This document shows, piece by piece, positions 1 through 13,287 of a stretch of 64,000 bases of DNA. A model generated the notes under the pieces. The model saw only the letters and a program-made list of their open reading frames with translations. It made no database searches and was not told the origin of the DNA. This DNA comes from Trogon surrucura (taxonomy: Eukaryota > Chordata > Aves > Trogoniformes > Trogonidae): positions 16,531,487-16,595,486 of the forward strand of contig CM036622.1 of NCBI GenBank assembly GCA_020746105.1, read 5' to 3'. The stretch's first letter is position 1. Every line of letters begins with the position of its first letter. Both the position numbers and the translations under genes were made by a program.

Positions 1-3000
1 GGGCCTGAAGTTTGAGAAATAAAATGATATGTAAAATGTTACACAGCAAGTCAGTTTTACTGCATTTTCAAATAGAGCACAACAGTTTTATTTTATCCAT
101 GTGATACTGAAAAACTGCATAATAGTATTACACGATTAAAGATATTAAAACACTAGTTTTTGTTGCTGAATTCAAGCCACAGCAAAAAGTCATGATTAAT
201 GGTGTCATAAGAACATGTTGAATATATAAAAAATAAAAAAAAATTGTTTAGCAGATATGAATACTGAAAACTAATATGGACGTGGGTAGGAGGCAGGTTT
301 TGAAGAATAAAATCATTCCACTAGTATAGTACTCTGAATTTTTCTGTTTGGATGCTTGAAAGGATTTGATGATGAAAGGAAAGTCCTCAAAACACTATAA
401 AACATTTAATAACTATAAAGGAAGACTTATGACATAGTAAAATATCTGCATGTGTGTAGAGATTATAGTAACTATATAATTTCCCTTGCAATTTTTATTT
501 ATTATGGAAAATGTTGGATCTGAGTTTTCTCCCATTTATGTTAATGAGTCAGGAGTCTTTCTTGGCATCAGTGGGGTGACAACACTGTAAAACAGATCTG
601 AGAAAAAGAATCAGATTCCTTTTATTTTCCAGTGTTTTGTCCCTCACTGTGTGCATTTTTTCTAATTTTTGACGCTGCAGGGAGAACATGCTAAATCTGT
701 GACACCCCAGTTGTATCAATGTGTCACACAAATAGGCTCCATTTTCATAAATAAGGAATCAAGAGGCCAGAGTTCTCATCCTCTCTTCATTTGTGTTGCT
801 GCTTTGCCTGCACCACTTTACTCCAGATGAGAATCTCACCTTGGGAATTCACTGGTAAAGCGAGCAGAACCTGAATTGCAAGAACAGTACATTTTTAAAG
901 GAAAACCTAACTTCACGCAGATTTTAGCACAAATATATATAAAGAAGGCCCTATTTTTCGGTTTCACAATAACATGGAGTTTTCACTTGCGCCTGATGCA
1001 ATTTTGCATGCTAGTGGCCAGGCAGAAGATCACCGACCTGAAAAAACTACAGAGCTAGCATCTTTCGGATGTTTTTCTTCAGTTTTCCGTGCGATTTATT
1101 TTTTTCATTTAACATGTTTTCTTTTTCATTTCGAAGGTAGGTTCCTAATAGAAAGTGATGAGCTACTGCCCTGTAAACTCCACCATGCCTGCCAAACCCT
1201 CCGGCCATCCTGTCTGTACACTTGCTTTCACCCTGGCTCCCTCATGGTGTCTGCCTGGCCATTTATTTAGCGAAAGACGCTCCTGTTCTCAGTTACTAGT
1301 ACGTCATTAAGTCTCCCTGTCTTGAAAGTAACACGGGTTGTAACCAGACGCAGTTCTTGCCCCTGATATAATTAATCCTGACAAGCTTTCTGCCTTCTGC
1401 ATTTGCTCAGGTGTAAAGGCATTTCTCTGGCTACACAAACACATAAACCCAAAGGTAGAACTGCTTTGCTGATACAACTGTAAAAAAACCCCAACCTACC
1501 AACCCCAAAAAAACCCTCAACGCCCCTGTGCCCCCCTCAAAAAAAAACCAAAAATCCTGAAAACCAGTGTACTTTGCTTTGCAAAGGTGATAGGAATTGC
1601 TGTGTTAGTTATATGTACTACCCCTGGGTTTAGTGGAGCCGGTCCCTGAAAACTGGGCATTGCAAACTGGGGTAAACCTTACTCCTTTTTGAAAATATCC
1701 TCCTGAGCAAACGTACAGAATGTGAATGTGCTCTTAAAGAGCAGCTGTGGCCACTTGTCCTTTACTGCTCACTGTAGTTGCCAGAAGTCCTGGCTTTACT
1801 GGGGGAAGCATCAGAGGTGGCTGCAGTGACAGCTTCCCCTGCCCTGAATACCTACCTGGTGGGGCACAACAAAACGATGCAGCAGCTTCAGAAAAAGGTT
1901 TCAGGCTGTTTTCATTCAGAAATACATGGTGATTTCTAGATCGTATGTGCTCAAATATATAAGACCAGCCTGGCAGATTCAGGCTTATGTCTTGACGGTG
2001 TATGAGGCTGGTGTTGGCTTGGACAGTATGGTCAAGAGTAGAGGCTTTTGTGGCTTTTTCTGGTGTTCCTTGTGCCTGTGTGGGACACGGCTCCCACACT
2101 CATGGGTGCTGCTGAGTTGCCTTCAGGAGGGGATTCAGGACTTCTGCCAGGGAAGGTCTGTTGCCTGACGGGACATTCCTGTGCACTTGTATATATGGTG
2201 GCGTAGTCTTACAGAAAGTTAATTCTTATCTGGCTGGGGAGATCAGAAGGTAAAGACAAGCCTTTCATTATCTCTCTTGAGACCCCTGCCAGCAGCAGTG
2301 GTGGCTCTCAGGGCCAGAAGACACCCAACCCTGTGCTGCCTTGCAGTTGGCAGGTGAGTGGGGTGCAAACACAGACTTGGGGGTGCTTTGGAGCCCCCAC
2401 ATTAAAGGGATTGAGCACAGACTTAACTAAGCTCCCTGCTCTGTTGTGTGTCCCATGTGTGACTTGAGGCAAGACATGTAAGACTGTTACATTGCTGGAG
2501 CTACAGGTAGGTTGTTGGTGCTGTTGAAAATCCCAGTTGGGTACTGCTTGCATTTTTCTAGGAATTTAAGACCCAAGCAAATCAAGCTGTTAGGCTGCCA
2601 GTGCTTCTGTTTCCCATCTGTAGTGTGAGAATAGCTCTTCTCTTATCTCACTTAGATGTTGCAGAAGTAAAAATATGAATGCTCATGGTTTATGCACATA
2701 CTGGAGTGGTTGGACCATGCTTGTAGATCAGATAGGTAGAAGAGAGGAGGATCTTTCATGCTGCTAAATATGGCAGGACCAGAAGTGCTGTAAGCTGTAC
2801 TGCAGGGACAGCAGGGCCCGAGGAGAGTCACTCGGGGTGTCTCTGATCTGCGCAGGAATCTCACCTGGGAAGGTGCACTGGCAGGTGGGTAGCCCTGGAG
2901 TGCCTTAAAAAATGGCACTGTGAAGTCAGGTCACTGCATTTGCATGCTTAACAAATGGATTAATTAGGAGGCCAGATTGCAGCATAATGGAAAAGTGTGT

Positions 3001-4774
3001 TGCAAAACCATCCCCACCCTTCACTGGGCATCCTATAGAGGATATTTGTGGGAATAATAAAATCTATGCTACAAAGGGAGAAGTTAGATGCTAAGGAAGA
3101 AAAATTGTATTATGAGACTAGAACAGAAGGATAACCAAGAGATAGATGCTGTTGTCCTTGCAGCTGATTCGCTGCAAAAAATCTGGATAGCTCTGCTATG
3201 CAGGTAGTAGGATGCTGAACTTTATTTCTAGCCCTGATTACCTGGTATGAATAAAGGTTTCAAAGGGCTGTCTTCCAGTTGTACGGCCACGATCCGTATC
3301 CACTGACTCTGCTGACTTAGGTTACATGGCTCTGCAGGTTAACATTACCGATTTGCAATTGAAACTTGGCAATTTTGTTGATGAAAGGCTTGAAGGAACA
3401 TGATGCAGCTCCTTCTCTCCCAGTTCTAAACTGGGGGAGATGCAGCAGAGAAGTGTAAACATACCTGCCATTCCACGTGGCGAATACAACTTGGTATACA
3501 TACAGCCAAGGTATTTGCTGAATATGGGCTGAATATGAAGCAGCTTTTCTCTTTTTTTTTGACTAATCCTTTGAAGTTAGTCTCTTTTAACACTGAAATG
3601 CTAAAATAGTTAGAATAAAAGTGCTTAGAGGACCTGCTTTGCAAGTAATGGTTCACCTTGAAGTTATGGAGGCCTTTCAAGGTTCGTTCTTTCAAATACC
3701 TTTTGACTTGGCAGGATCATGATCATTACCATTATTTGCATTGGAGCAGCGCTTGGAAGTCCTGCGGTGCCGATTACTGTACAGCATATTCTGAGACCCT
3801 GCCCAAAGTAGTGTGCTGCCTAAACACAGGAGGTGCAACAGGGTGGGGGAAGAAAATACTGCCTTGATGGTATGCCTGCCTGCAGTGGAGCAATGGCCAA
3901 ATTTGTACTTGGAACTTCATTAGGGTAAGGATATCAGAGCAGAGAGCATGCTTAACTTTGTCTTGGACTCACAAGGCGGAGGGCAGAGTTCAGCAGGACC
4001 CCTCTCCTCCCAGATGTGATGGGACAGAAGCCAGCTGTCCACATTGCTCTTTCGCTGACAAGAGTCGTAACAGCAAAAGCACTTGGGCTTTTAGAGACTT
4101 CTCCCAACTCGGCTGCGCCTATCGGGGCTTGCAGCTTGTCCGAGATAGCTCTTGGCAGCAGCAACCTGTGCCCTGGGCACAGCTCTTAAAATGACCGGGT
4201 CTGAGGTACCTTTTATGTGACCTTGTGTGCAGTTTGTCCAAGCAGATTGGACTTCTGAGCTCCATAACCTCTACTTCTTGCTGTTATTTGAATCATACCA
4301 TAGGAATCTTGAGCAGCACATAGTGCAAACCTGCGGGGTGCTCTTTTAGGTTTTAAAGTAACAGAATAAGATCATTTTGGATTAGGCATCCTCAAGCAGA
4401 AATCAGGTCGTGAAGTTTCATCTTCTCATGACCCTATTGAAAGTGGAGTGCTCCTTTTCAGACTAAAAGCAAACCTGAAGACTCAGAGGGTTCTTTTTTT
4501 TGGCTTTCAGCCCAAATAATACCTTTTTTTTTTTAAGGCATAGACAGTCTTCTAGAGATAACTACAACTTGATTAAAATTAATGCTGACAAAATTGTAAT
4601 CAAGAATTACAATAGAATAACTGCTATTTAGCGTCCTGGCTTTAAGGCGGATATGTGCAGCTAGCAAGACTCAAATAATAAAAAAGAAACCCTTAAATGT
4701 GGAAAACATACTTTCTTAAGTACTTCTGAAAATCCTGGTAATAATATCTCAATCTGGAGTTATCGTGACAGCTT

Positions 4775-4819
4775 GTGCTTTAATGCAGATACTCGTTCAT
4801 GTGCTTTAATGCAGATACT
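4775..4819. repeat. two-copy tandem duplication, 26-bp period
   Basis: The 19-bp segment GTGCTTTAATGCAGATACT occurs at 4775-4793 and again, unchanged, at 4801-4819, giving a 26-bp period. It looks like a recent small tandem duplication. Confidence 0.9.
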
Positions 4820-4897
4820 TGTGTTCACTCGTAATAAAAAGCATTCCCTCCTGAAGCTCGATGCATACCCAGCCTTATGAGGAAAGATTCTCTGATT

Positions 4898-5071
4898 GCG
4901 GTAATTCGGTCTGCGTTGATTAACATTCGCACATGGCTTCCCCTGAGCTTTTTTTCCTGTGTCCTCCTGCCCTCAGCCCACTCCACCTCCGCCTCCGCGC
5001 CATCAGCCCCGCGGGTGAAACGGGGAATCCAGCACAGCAAGCGCCCATACATGAAATAGTAGCACGACCGC
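4898..5071. promoter_or_regulatory. CpG-rich patch
   Basis: I count 13 CpG dinucleotides in about 174 bp, including CTCCGCCTCCGCGCC and CCCCGCGGG, in an intron that is otherwise CpG-poor. It lies 3.9 kb upstream of the first zinc-finger exon. It could be a small CpG island, an enhancer or a chance GC-rich insertion. No TATA box or conserved exon is evident beside it. Confidence 0.35.
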
Positions 5072-5849
5072 TTTGCTTTGTGGTTTTTTTCTTTGCAAGG
5101 GAGAAAATGGGAGCCTTCGCACAAGGGAAGACTTTGTTTTCCCCTTTCTGTTGTCTGTGATCCCCACCTGTTGTATATATGGTAAAAATATCTGGGACTT
5201 ACAGCCCAGCAACAGTACGCAGCCAGAGTCATGTGTGACCGGGTCAAACACACACTCGCTGGAGGGTCATGGCCAGGTTACTAAGTCAAGGCTGGCAAGT
5301 CTCCACGATAATGTTTTCTTTCTCTCTCAACTCTTTTTTTTTTTTTCTTTAAACTTCTCCCCTTGTCTGTCTTCCAAACAACGTTTTAAAAAAAAGAAGA
5401 AACAACCAACAACCCTCATAACAATGCAAACTATTTAAGCGTGACAAATTCAAAGAAGTTTTTTATTAAAAAAAAATTGGATGAGGGGAGCTGAGTCAAT
5501 GATATTTTGGACTTAATTTTATAGTATAGTTTTATGTGGCACATGAAAGAGAGAAATTTGTATTGAAACAATTGAGACCCACTTTCCCAGTTCCTGGCTC
5601 TTTCCTGGAAGATGATTAAAAGCAGACTTTTTTTCCAGACGAGACATAAAAATTAAATGATCTACAGTATATAGTTATTTTTTCAAATGTTTGGAGGCTT
5701 ATAAATAACTTCTACAATCAAATGCACACATACAAGCAGCAGAGAATCTGGTTCTAATTACTTGTACTTTAGTTGAACTTTGGCGTTTCCTTTGACTTTC
5801 TGCCTAATGTATGTGAGCTGTGTGCCTTGCACTCCTGCAGTGAATTCAC

Positions 5850-5890
5850 AAAAAAAAAAAAAAAAGAAAGAAAAAAAAAGAGGCAAAAAA
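5850..5890. repeat. A-rich simple repeat
   Basis: A run of A with a few interspersed G, ending in GAGGCAAAAAA. I see no retrocopy attached to it. Confidence 0.85.
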
Positions 5891-6467
5891 TCCAGACTCT
5901 TGTTGGTGCCAACAAAAATGAGGGTTAACAGAATGTTTTGACCAAATGCAACACTTTGCTATTCACCCTAATTAGCTGAAATTGCTGCTTCCCATCAGGG
6001 ACCCTGAGCTCAGTATTCACAGTTCCCTTGAGGCTATCCAGGAAATGCCATTTGCTTTACAACTTCTTATTCTTTTAAGACTCAACTGTCCAAAGTGTGC
6101 ATTAACGTACAAGCTTACTAATCTGAGTTTCTAGCAAAACTCAAGGCATTTCATCGTGCCTGCGTGCTTCTAGTTGGTCACAAAGTAAAATACCTCCTAC
6201 ATCTGTCAACACGGTTTAGCTGGCAGTAAATTAGCTCTCACAAAGCACGCTGTGCTTTGAGAGACCTTATCTGCTGCTTTATCTAACCTTTAGAAATATT
6301 TCAGACATCTTAGGAATTGTGAAGTGACCGATTGTTTGAGTCCCTTGTGTGCTTAAGCTGCGTTCAGGTGTTGGGTGACGGCACTGAGGCTGTTTTCTCA
6401 GGTGAGAAGGGACCCTGAAGTGTCACACCCCGCAGGACAAGACAGCAGGACATGGAAAGAAGTTACC

Positions 6468-6493
6468 TTTTTTTTTCCTTTCTTTCTTTCTTT
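6468..6493. repeat. (CTTT)n simple repeat
   Basis: A T-run followed by three to four CTTT units on the + strand. Confidence 0.85.
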
Positions 6494-6704
6494 GAGTTCT
6501 TCCTGAAACTGTAAGACTGCTTTGAAAACGCCTCGTCTGGAAATGTCAACTCTCTGCCCCTCATCCTTTCTTTTTTCCACCTTACATGTGCCAGACATAC
6601 ATAGAAGAAAGCAGGTCCTGCTATCGTGCAGATACCAGCCACCAACATGATACAGAAATAATGCTTTGTAGGTATAAAACTTATATATAAAAACCTACCT
6701 GCTG

Positions 6705-6763
6705 ATATATATGTGTTTGTATATATATATGTGTGTGTATATATATATATACACACATATATA
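6705..6763. repeat. TG/TA/CA microsatellite with palindromic core
   Basis: Alternating purine-pyrimidine sequence. The core, 6732-6757, is a perfect 26-bp palindrome of the form (TG)3(TA)7(CA)3. The same core is found at 61736-61761. Such tracts can extrude as cruciforms or adopt Z-DNA and are length-variable. Confidence 0.9.
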
Positions 6764-8923
6764 GGTGTTTTAGGGAGTATCTTCTGGTTTACATAGCTCT
6801 TTCTTTCTCGTATGCCTTTTCAATTTGTCCAGAAAAAAATTTCTCTGGTGGCACCTTCAGTTTCTGACTATATTGTGTATTTATGAACTGAGCTGGTTGC
6901 TTAATCTCCTCTGAGCTGGTTCCTGGTGCTTGCCCAGTGCCTGACAGACCTTGGTTCGTACATAGGGTTCGTGGTTGGGACACTGCTATTGGATGGTAAT
7001 GCCTGTATAGGATGAAATTGTGAAAAAAAGCAGAAGTATATCGGTATTGTTCCTCAAAGACTTCTTTGTAAAAAATGAAATCACAGGAGGACTGCAGGAG
7101 TGTGGTTGTTTTACTGAATGACACAACCTTGTTTTCCCATGGGGAGCCTAAAAACTGCCTTTTAGGCAGACTGAGAGAGTTGAATGAGCTAATACGAAAC
7201 ACATTGTCTGCTGGTATTAGAGTTTTAAAGCTAAAATTTTATCATTCCGTAGACTCATTGGAAGCCACCATAATTCATGTACGAGCATGAAATAAGGCAA
7301 GGAATGTGTGAGGCCACTCAAGGGCATTTGATGAATGCAACTTTAATTTAAAAGTACTAATAGATTATTGATTCAGGCAGGATGGCTGTGCAGAGATCAA
7401 TAACAGAGCACTCTCTGTCTCTCTTAAATACCAAAAATTACTGTTTAAACAAAATGATCATTCTCATCTGTTTTTTCATTAAGAAAAAACTTCACTGAAG
7501 TATTCTTGGTGCAGTAGGAACTTGTACGTTTTTGGTTTGCCAAGGTTTGGTGTATTTAGTGCTGAAAAAATACTAAAGAACAGCTCTGGACATTGTCTTG
7601 ATGTCACAATTTATGGAACCACATTATTTAACTTTTCTGGTTTTTTACAGCCTCCTTATTGTTAGATATATAAATAAATTGTTCCCATTGGAAAGATATT
7701 TCTTTGCTTACAATCAGAGCCTTTAACACTTCACTCTAGCATTTATTTTCTTCTCAGGAAATGTTTGTCCTTGAACTGGATGGTAACTTAACCAAAGTAA
7801 AAATGGCAGAAAGGGGCCCTTCTCTCACAAGTAATCAGAAGTTGCAGCGTGCTCCATGGTGCCCTCTGTGAATTCTGCAGAACACGAATTGACAATGAAT
7901 CATGAGTTTAATACAAATGTATCATCTTTGTAATCTGAAAAATATCATGCACAGTAAATCTTGTCTAAGATTTTTCCATTGAGTAATATTCTTTAGGGCC
8001 TGCTCTTAGTACACTGGAGATTTAGCTCTGCTGATGGTGCTTAATATTTCTGGATAGATCTGGGTTCACGGATCCTGTCATTTCCGTATATCTGTTGAAA
8101 AGTTAGAGGGATTTATCTGAGAAGCAGCAGATGGCTAGCTGAAACATGAAAATATATTGCACATCTACAATAAATGTGAGGAATGATGACAGCGTATCAC
8201 AGAAAACTGATGCAGATGTTTTGGAAAGATGTACTTCACATGTCTTATCTTGCATCGTAGAGCCTTCATGTCCTTTCTGTGAAAGGGATAACTGGCTTTT
8301 CAGCAGGTTCTAAACAAATGACCATCTAGAAATATTAAGGCAATAAAGGGATGTGGGGTCATCATGTGTAAGTAGCTCTTTCTCAGAGGGGTTTCCTGAT
8401 ATTAGAAATCCTAAGGTGAGTAAGGAAGTGTCACAGGGCTGTGCTAGTTTTGCAGATTCAATTTTTTTAAAAACAAAAGAAAATACTTGTGTAGGTAAAT
8501 TTCACTTCAGGTTTTTTAGTTAGTCATTTGTCTCTTTATATATGCTCTGATGCATGCCACTATCCTGCTGTAGCAGAATTGCATATTGGAAGTGTTAGTT
8601 TTTGTAGAAAAAGGCAAGAGATAAAACCAAGGCTAAAATCAGAGTGTGAGCCCAATGTTGCCAATTTTTGGAACCTGGTAAGAGATTCAAGACCTATATA
8701 TGAAGTGAGCTGAAGCCTTTGTGGTGTGTTGAGTAGCTGGGTTGTGACAAACTATCAGTGCCTTTAAAATACACTTTGAGACTATAGCATGTCGTCCTGT
8801 CATTACTTGGCTTGCTTTAGTTCCCAATAAATTTTGCTAGGAAAGACAAATGAATGTTTATTATATAAAGACAGACATGGGGCAGTCCGGTAGTTATAAT
8901 GCACTGAATAATGAGTTAGTTAA

Positions 8924-9300
<377 letters not shown>

Positions 9301-11019
9301 TTCATGAGTAGAGCCAAGGAAGTGATCATCATGCCTGGAATTGTTACCCTACATAACTTCTGCCAAAGTATGTCTTTCGGGGAATTCAGTAAGTATTGAC
9401 GAACAGAAAATATGATCATAGATGCAGACATAATCAAAGAATAAAGTGGAAGCACTTTGAACTCACACGGCTGTTGGCTACTCTCAGCCTTTTTCTGAGT
9501 GCTGCTGCTTCTGTGTATCCAGGGGGTGGAATCTGGGAACAGGATCTGATCATCTGGAAATTTTTGGCATAGTCTCTAACTATCTGACTAATCTCAAATC
9601 AAATTGGGAATTTGAGGATTGGTATTCGCAAAATTTAATCTGGCAGACTGCAGTGCTGGCACATCTGGTAGCTGCTTTCCAGCACTGTGATTGTCAGAGC
9701 AGGAATTGACGATCCGTAGGATGCAATAATACGATGCGCCATTCTAAAGTAGAGAGTGCATGAAGACAAAATACACATCAGACAAGCAATGTCAACTAAA
9801 CCATGTCCGTGTGACAATAATTAGAGGTGTACTCACAGTGAACAGTGTGCGTGCAAGGAAGAAGTTAGTGGGAAAAATGCTAGAGAGAAGGTATCATGGG
9901 ACAGATGCTCTTACCGTTTACTTTTTTAGTTACGGTACCCTAGTGCAATGTTCTTTTTTAATAATTAAAGAAAAGACCTATGATTTTCATCCTTCAAATT
10001 AAAATAGTTGTGTAGCTCTTAGTACGGTGAAGATACTAATCCGTGCCAAAAGTGTGACAGGTGCTATATCCATATAAATGAAGTTATTAGCATACATTAA
10101 TACAAAGTATTTTCTTAGTTTATTTTTGTGAAATATTATAATATTTTTCAGATGCTGTGCAGTTAACTGTTTGTACTGTATCCTTTCAGCCTGCAACTTC
10201 TTCCATGCAACTGGCCTTTTGTAGTGACATAAAATGTCGTAGTCCTGGCTTTGTGTCATTAGGAAAAAAACTATAAAATCGGAGTCTGCTTTCCACCTTA
10301 TTTTGTTACTGTAGATACTGAAGCAGGGAAAGCAACTATTTAAGTTCATCTCAGTTTTAGAATCTCTTTCTGGTGTTGAGGTTTGGGTATCATGTCTATA
10401 ATGTCTGTATTTTTTTCTTTCAGATACCACAAAACTATCAATATTTAATTGTCTGTTAGGAAGGTCCATGATAAGAATCTGCTGTAGCTAATTTCATTAA
10501 ATAGGAAATCTCGTTATATTCAGATACTAACACACAAATGGTGGGGCCGTTTGCTCACCTACACATTCCTTCTAAGCATAGACGGAATTGCAGGCTATCA
10601 GAAAGTTCATGTGTCCCTAAGACTTATTTTTTAAAAATATGTAAATATATATGTAGGGTTTTTTATTGGCATACTGCAAAGCATTTTCCTAAATAATTAA
10701 TGCGAGACTACACTTGTGAAAATACGTAAAGGAATCCATCTTGTAATGTGTTAGCTATTATTCAACAGCAACAAAAAAAATCGTGTTCACGTGTTTGCTA
10801 ATTTGCAAGACGGAAGAGTTCAGCACTTAGCAATAGCTGCTGTTGAAAAGAAAGTAGGGGGGGCGGGGAAGAAAAGGAAATCTGGCATACCAAACCTGTC
10901 AGTCTATAAGAAATAACAAGATTCCAAAGAAGTAGCTTGCCTGCTTGAGACTGGTAATATTTGGGTTAGTTGACACTAACTCTTCAGCAGATTGGACAAG
11001 GATTTTATGAATCTCTTCC

Positions 11020-13100
11020 ACTGAATGAATCAGCCAGAAACTGGTGAAGAGCACAGTGAGACCCCTGAGTCAGCCAGTGGTCTCCCTGGTGAACAGTCAG
11101 GTACTACATCTGCTGCTGAAAGCTGAGCTTTCAGGTCAACAGAAGCGATGTGCTGGGTGACAGCAAGCAGCAGTATGTGACCACGACACCAGAGACAGCT
11201 TCAGAAACTTCCACGCTGACAGTTTCTACTCATTCTCTGAAAAATGCTACTAATTTTTCTTGAGCCCTTTTGGACCATCTGGTTTCTTCATCTTTGCTCT
11301 ACACTTGCTTTCACACAGTCATTTCCTGGTCCTGTACCATAAGCAAGCTGCCACCTTGTACTTATTTCTAACCATCCAAGCTCCTGCCTGTACTCAGGTC
11401 TACCTTCACACTTGGTTCACAATATCAATTCTTTATGCTTCTCTTTTTCTCCAGTCTTCATGCAAAAATTTTAGCCAGTTGCTTTGCAAGTTTCAAAAAA
11501 CACTGAGCATTGAGCAGTGCTGCTGCAGAAGCCTTGTCTCCTGTGAATCTCTGCCTTTCAGTTGGTTTAGCCCAGGTTTATTAGAGAGCCCACGTTTCAC
11601 TGAAGGCTTCTGCTCAGCACAGAGCTGGACTTTGATGCTGATCCTCTGGTGAATCAGGGAGAAATAAAAAGGAAGAATCATGTTGCTGCCTTTTGTCTAG
11701 TTGGGAAACACAAATTTATTTCTGCTTTACCTGAACACACATCACCATGCAATTTCAAAGAACTGTGTTTTCTCTGAAACTTGGAATGTCACTGAAGCTG
11801 ACCATTACATTCAAAAGCTCTTGGGATGGGGAGAGACAGCCTCGCTTGCGGACAGCTGGCTTGCACAAAGCTCATTCCATAAGAAGCTAGACTAAAATAT
11901 CAGACAAATCAAGTATTAATTCTCCTTTATTTCCTCTTTTCCTCTGACCTTGTTGCCATTTTGTCTTTCTTCACTACTGTTTCCACCTTTTCTTTCTTCA
12001 CCTGGTCCACAATCTCTGCTCTGTGATATTAAACCTTAAATTCACTCCTTTTTCCTCCTGCATTGTACCTCCCTGTGCTCTGAGGTCGTTTTCTCAAGGC
12101 TTCCTTTCTGCTCATTTACCTTTCACTTCAAACTCCTGGCAGTCTTGTTTCTCAAGAGAAGCGCAAATGGAAAACTCTGCTCATATTGTATTTATCAAAT
12201 TAGGGCCCCTTTCCTTTTGTTTTTCTGTGTTGGCTTTCTCTTGGTTTTCTTCTAGTTCTCTCTATTTTTTCTTTTCCTTTGCCTTTCTCCTTTGGGCTCC
12301 AGTGAAGCTGCTGTCACAGTGATCATTAGCAGTCTCCACCTAGTGCAAAGGGACAGCTTTCTGTCCCCAAGGTTTTAGGTTGATTTGGCAGGCTTTCTTC
12401 CTGACTTTCAGGGCTCTTTAGATTCTTCTCTTATTTTACTGTTGATTCAGTGTCTCCTTAAATGTCTCTTTATCCACTTCCTGACACTGTTCCCTGTTCT
12501 TTGGTTTTCTGTCTTTAAAGCATCAGTTACTGACCTGTTTTATGGTAGACCTCTGCGAGAGGTCATGGCAATATTCTGCTCAGAAAGAGTGTATTCTTAA
12601 TGGACACACTTCCAGCCAGAAGCCCTTGGAGAGCTGTGGGTGTTGATTATGACCTTGTGAATGCTCAGTTTGGGAACCACTGCACAGGAAATTTTATCTT
12701 CCCTCGATCTTCCAGCCTAGGCCATTCTCTGATGGTGATGAATTGTCATCAACCTGTGGATGACTTCCAGAGTTACCCCCATCTCTGACTTCTCTCTTGA
12801 TGTCTATCCCTGGTGTGTCCTCTTGCTTGCTTCACTGCTGTCTTGGACACAGAGTTCATGAAGACAGAACTTTCCATCCCCTCTCTTTGTAACACCACTA
12901 ACTGTAATCTCATGGCGTGCATTTTTTTCAGACATGATGACATATTTTCACACAGTTGGTTGTCCTTATTCCTCCAGCCTTCAGCTGCCTTCAGTGGCAA
13001 GCCACTGGTCTTTTCGCATGGTGATTAGTTTGGTCCCTTCTCCCACTCATCAACATCCTTGGACCTTATTCTTTCAGGTACCTGGAAACAACCTCTAGCC
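11020..13100. other. strand-skewed block of unknown origin
   Basis: From about 11.26 to 13.1 kb the + strand is strikingly rich in T and C, with A-rich, G-rich sequence on the minus strand, unlike the intron around it. Just before it, two short + strand frames look coding-like in residue use: 11025-11123 (33 codons from an ATG, with GEEHSETPES) and 11120-11260 (47 codons, with KQQYVTTTPETASE), separated by a frameshift. I do not recognise either. Possible readings are a decayed coding end with a long 3' UTR, the A-rich interior of an old minus-strand retroelement, or simply unusual intron composition. Confidence 0.35.
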
Positions 13101-13273
13101 TCCTTTGCCGAACGCTTTTTTGGGGAGTATTCTAAGCACCCTTTATTTATGTGAACCTTCTCTCTTACTCATTTCCAGAATCTTCAGTACTGTGCTCCAC
13201 TAGAAAGACCGATTGTAGCTTGTTCTGATATACTGGTGTTTAAGGTCTTTAGGGGCTGAAGTATTTAATATTA

Positions 13274-13287
13274 TGAACTTATGAACC
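13274..13287 (-). promoter_or_regulatory. DR2-type retinoic acid response element match
   Basis: The minus strand reads GGTTCA-TA-AGTTCA, two exact RGKTCA half-sites as a direct repeat with a 2-bp spacer. DR2 is an established binding arrangement for RAR-RXR heterodimers. This is a sequence match only. The sequence could also be a chance 8-bp tandem duplication. Confidence 0.4.

Noticed and set aside
5236-5269. Cluster of GGTCA half-sites (TGACCGGGTCA and GGGTCA)
   Set aside because: The everted pair has one imperfect hexamer and the next half-site is 17 bp away, which is not an accepted receptor spacing.
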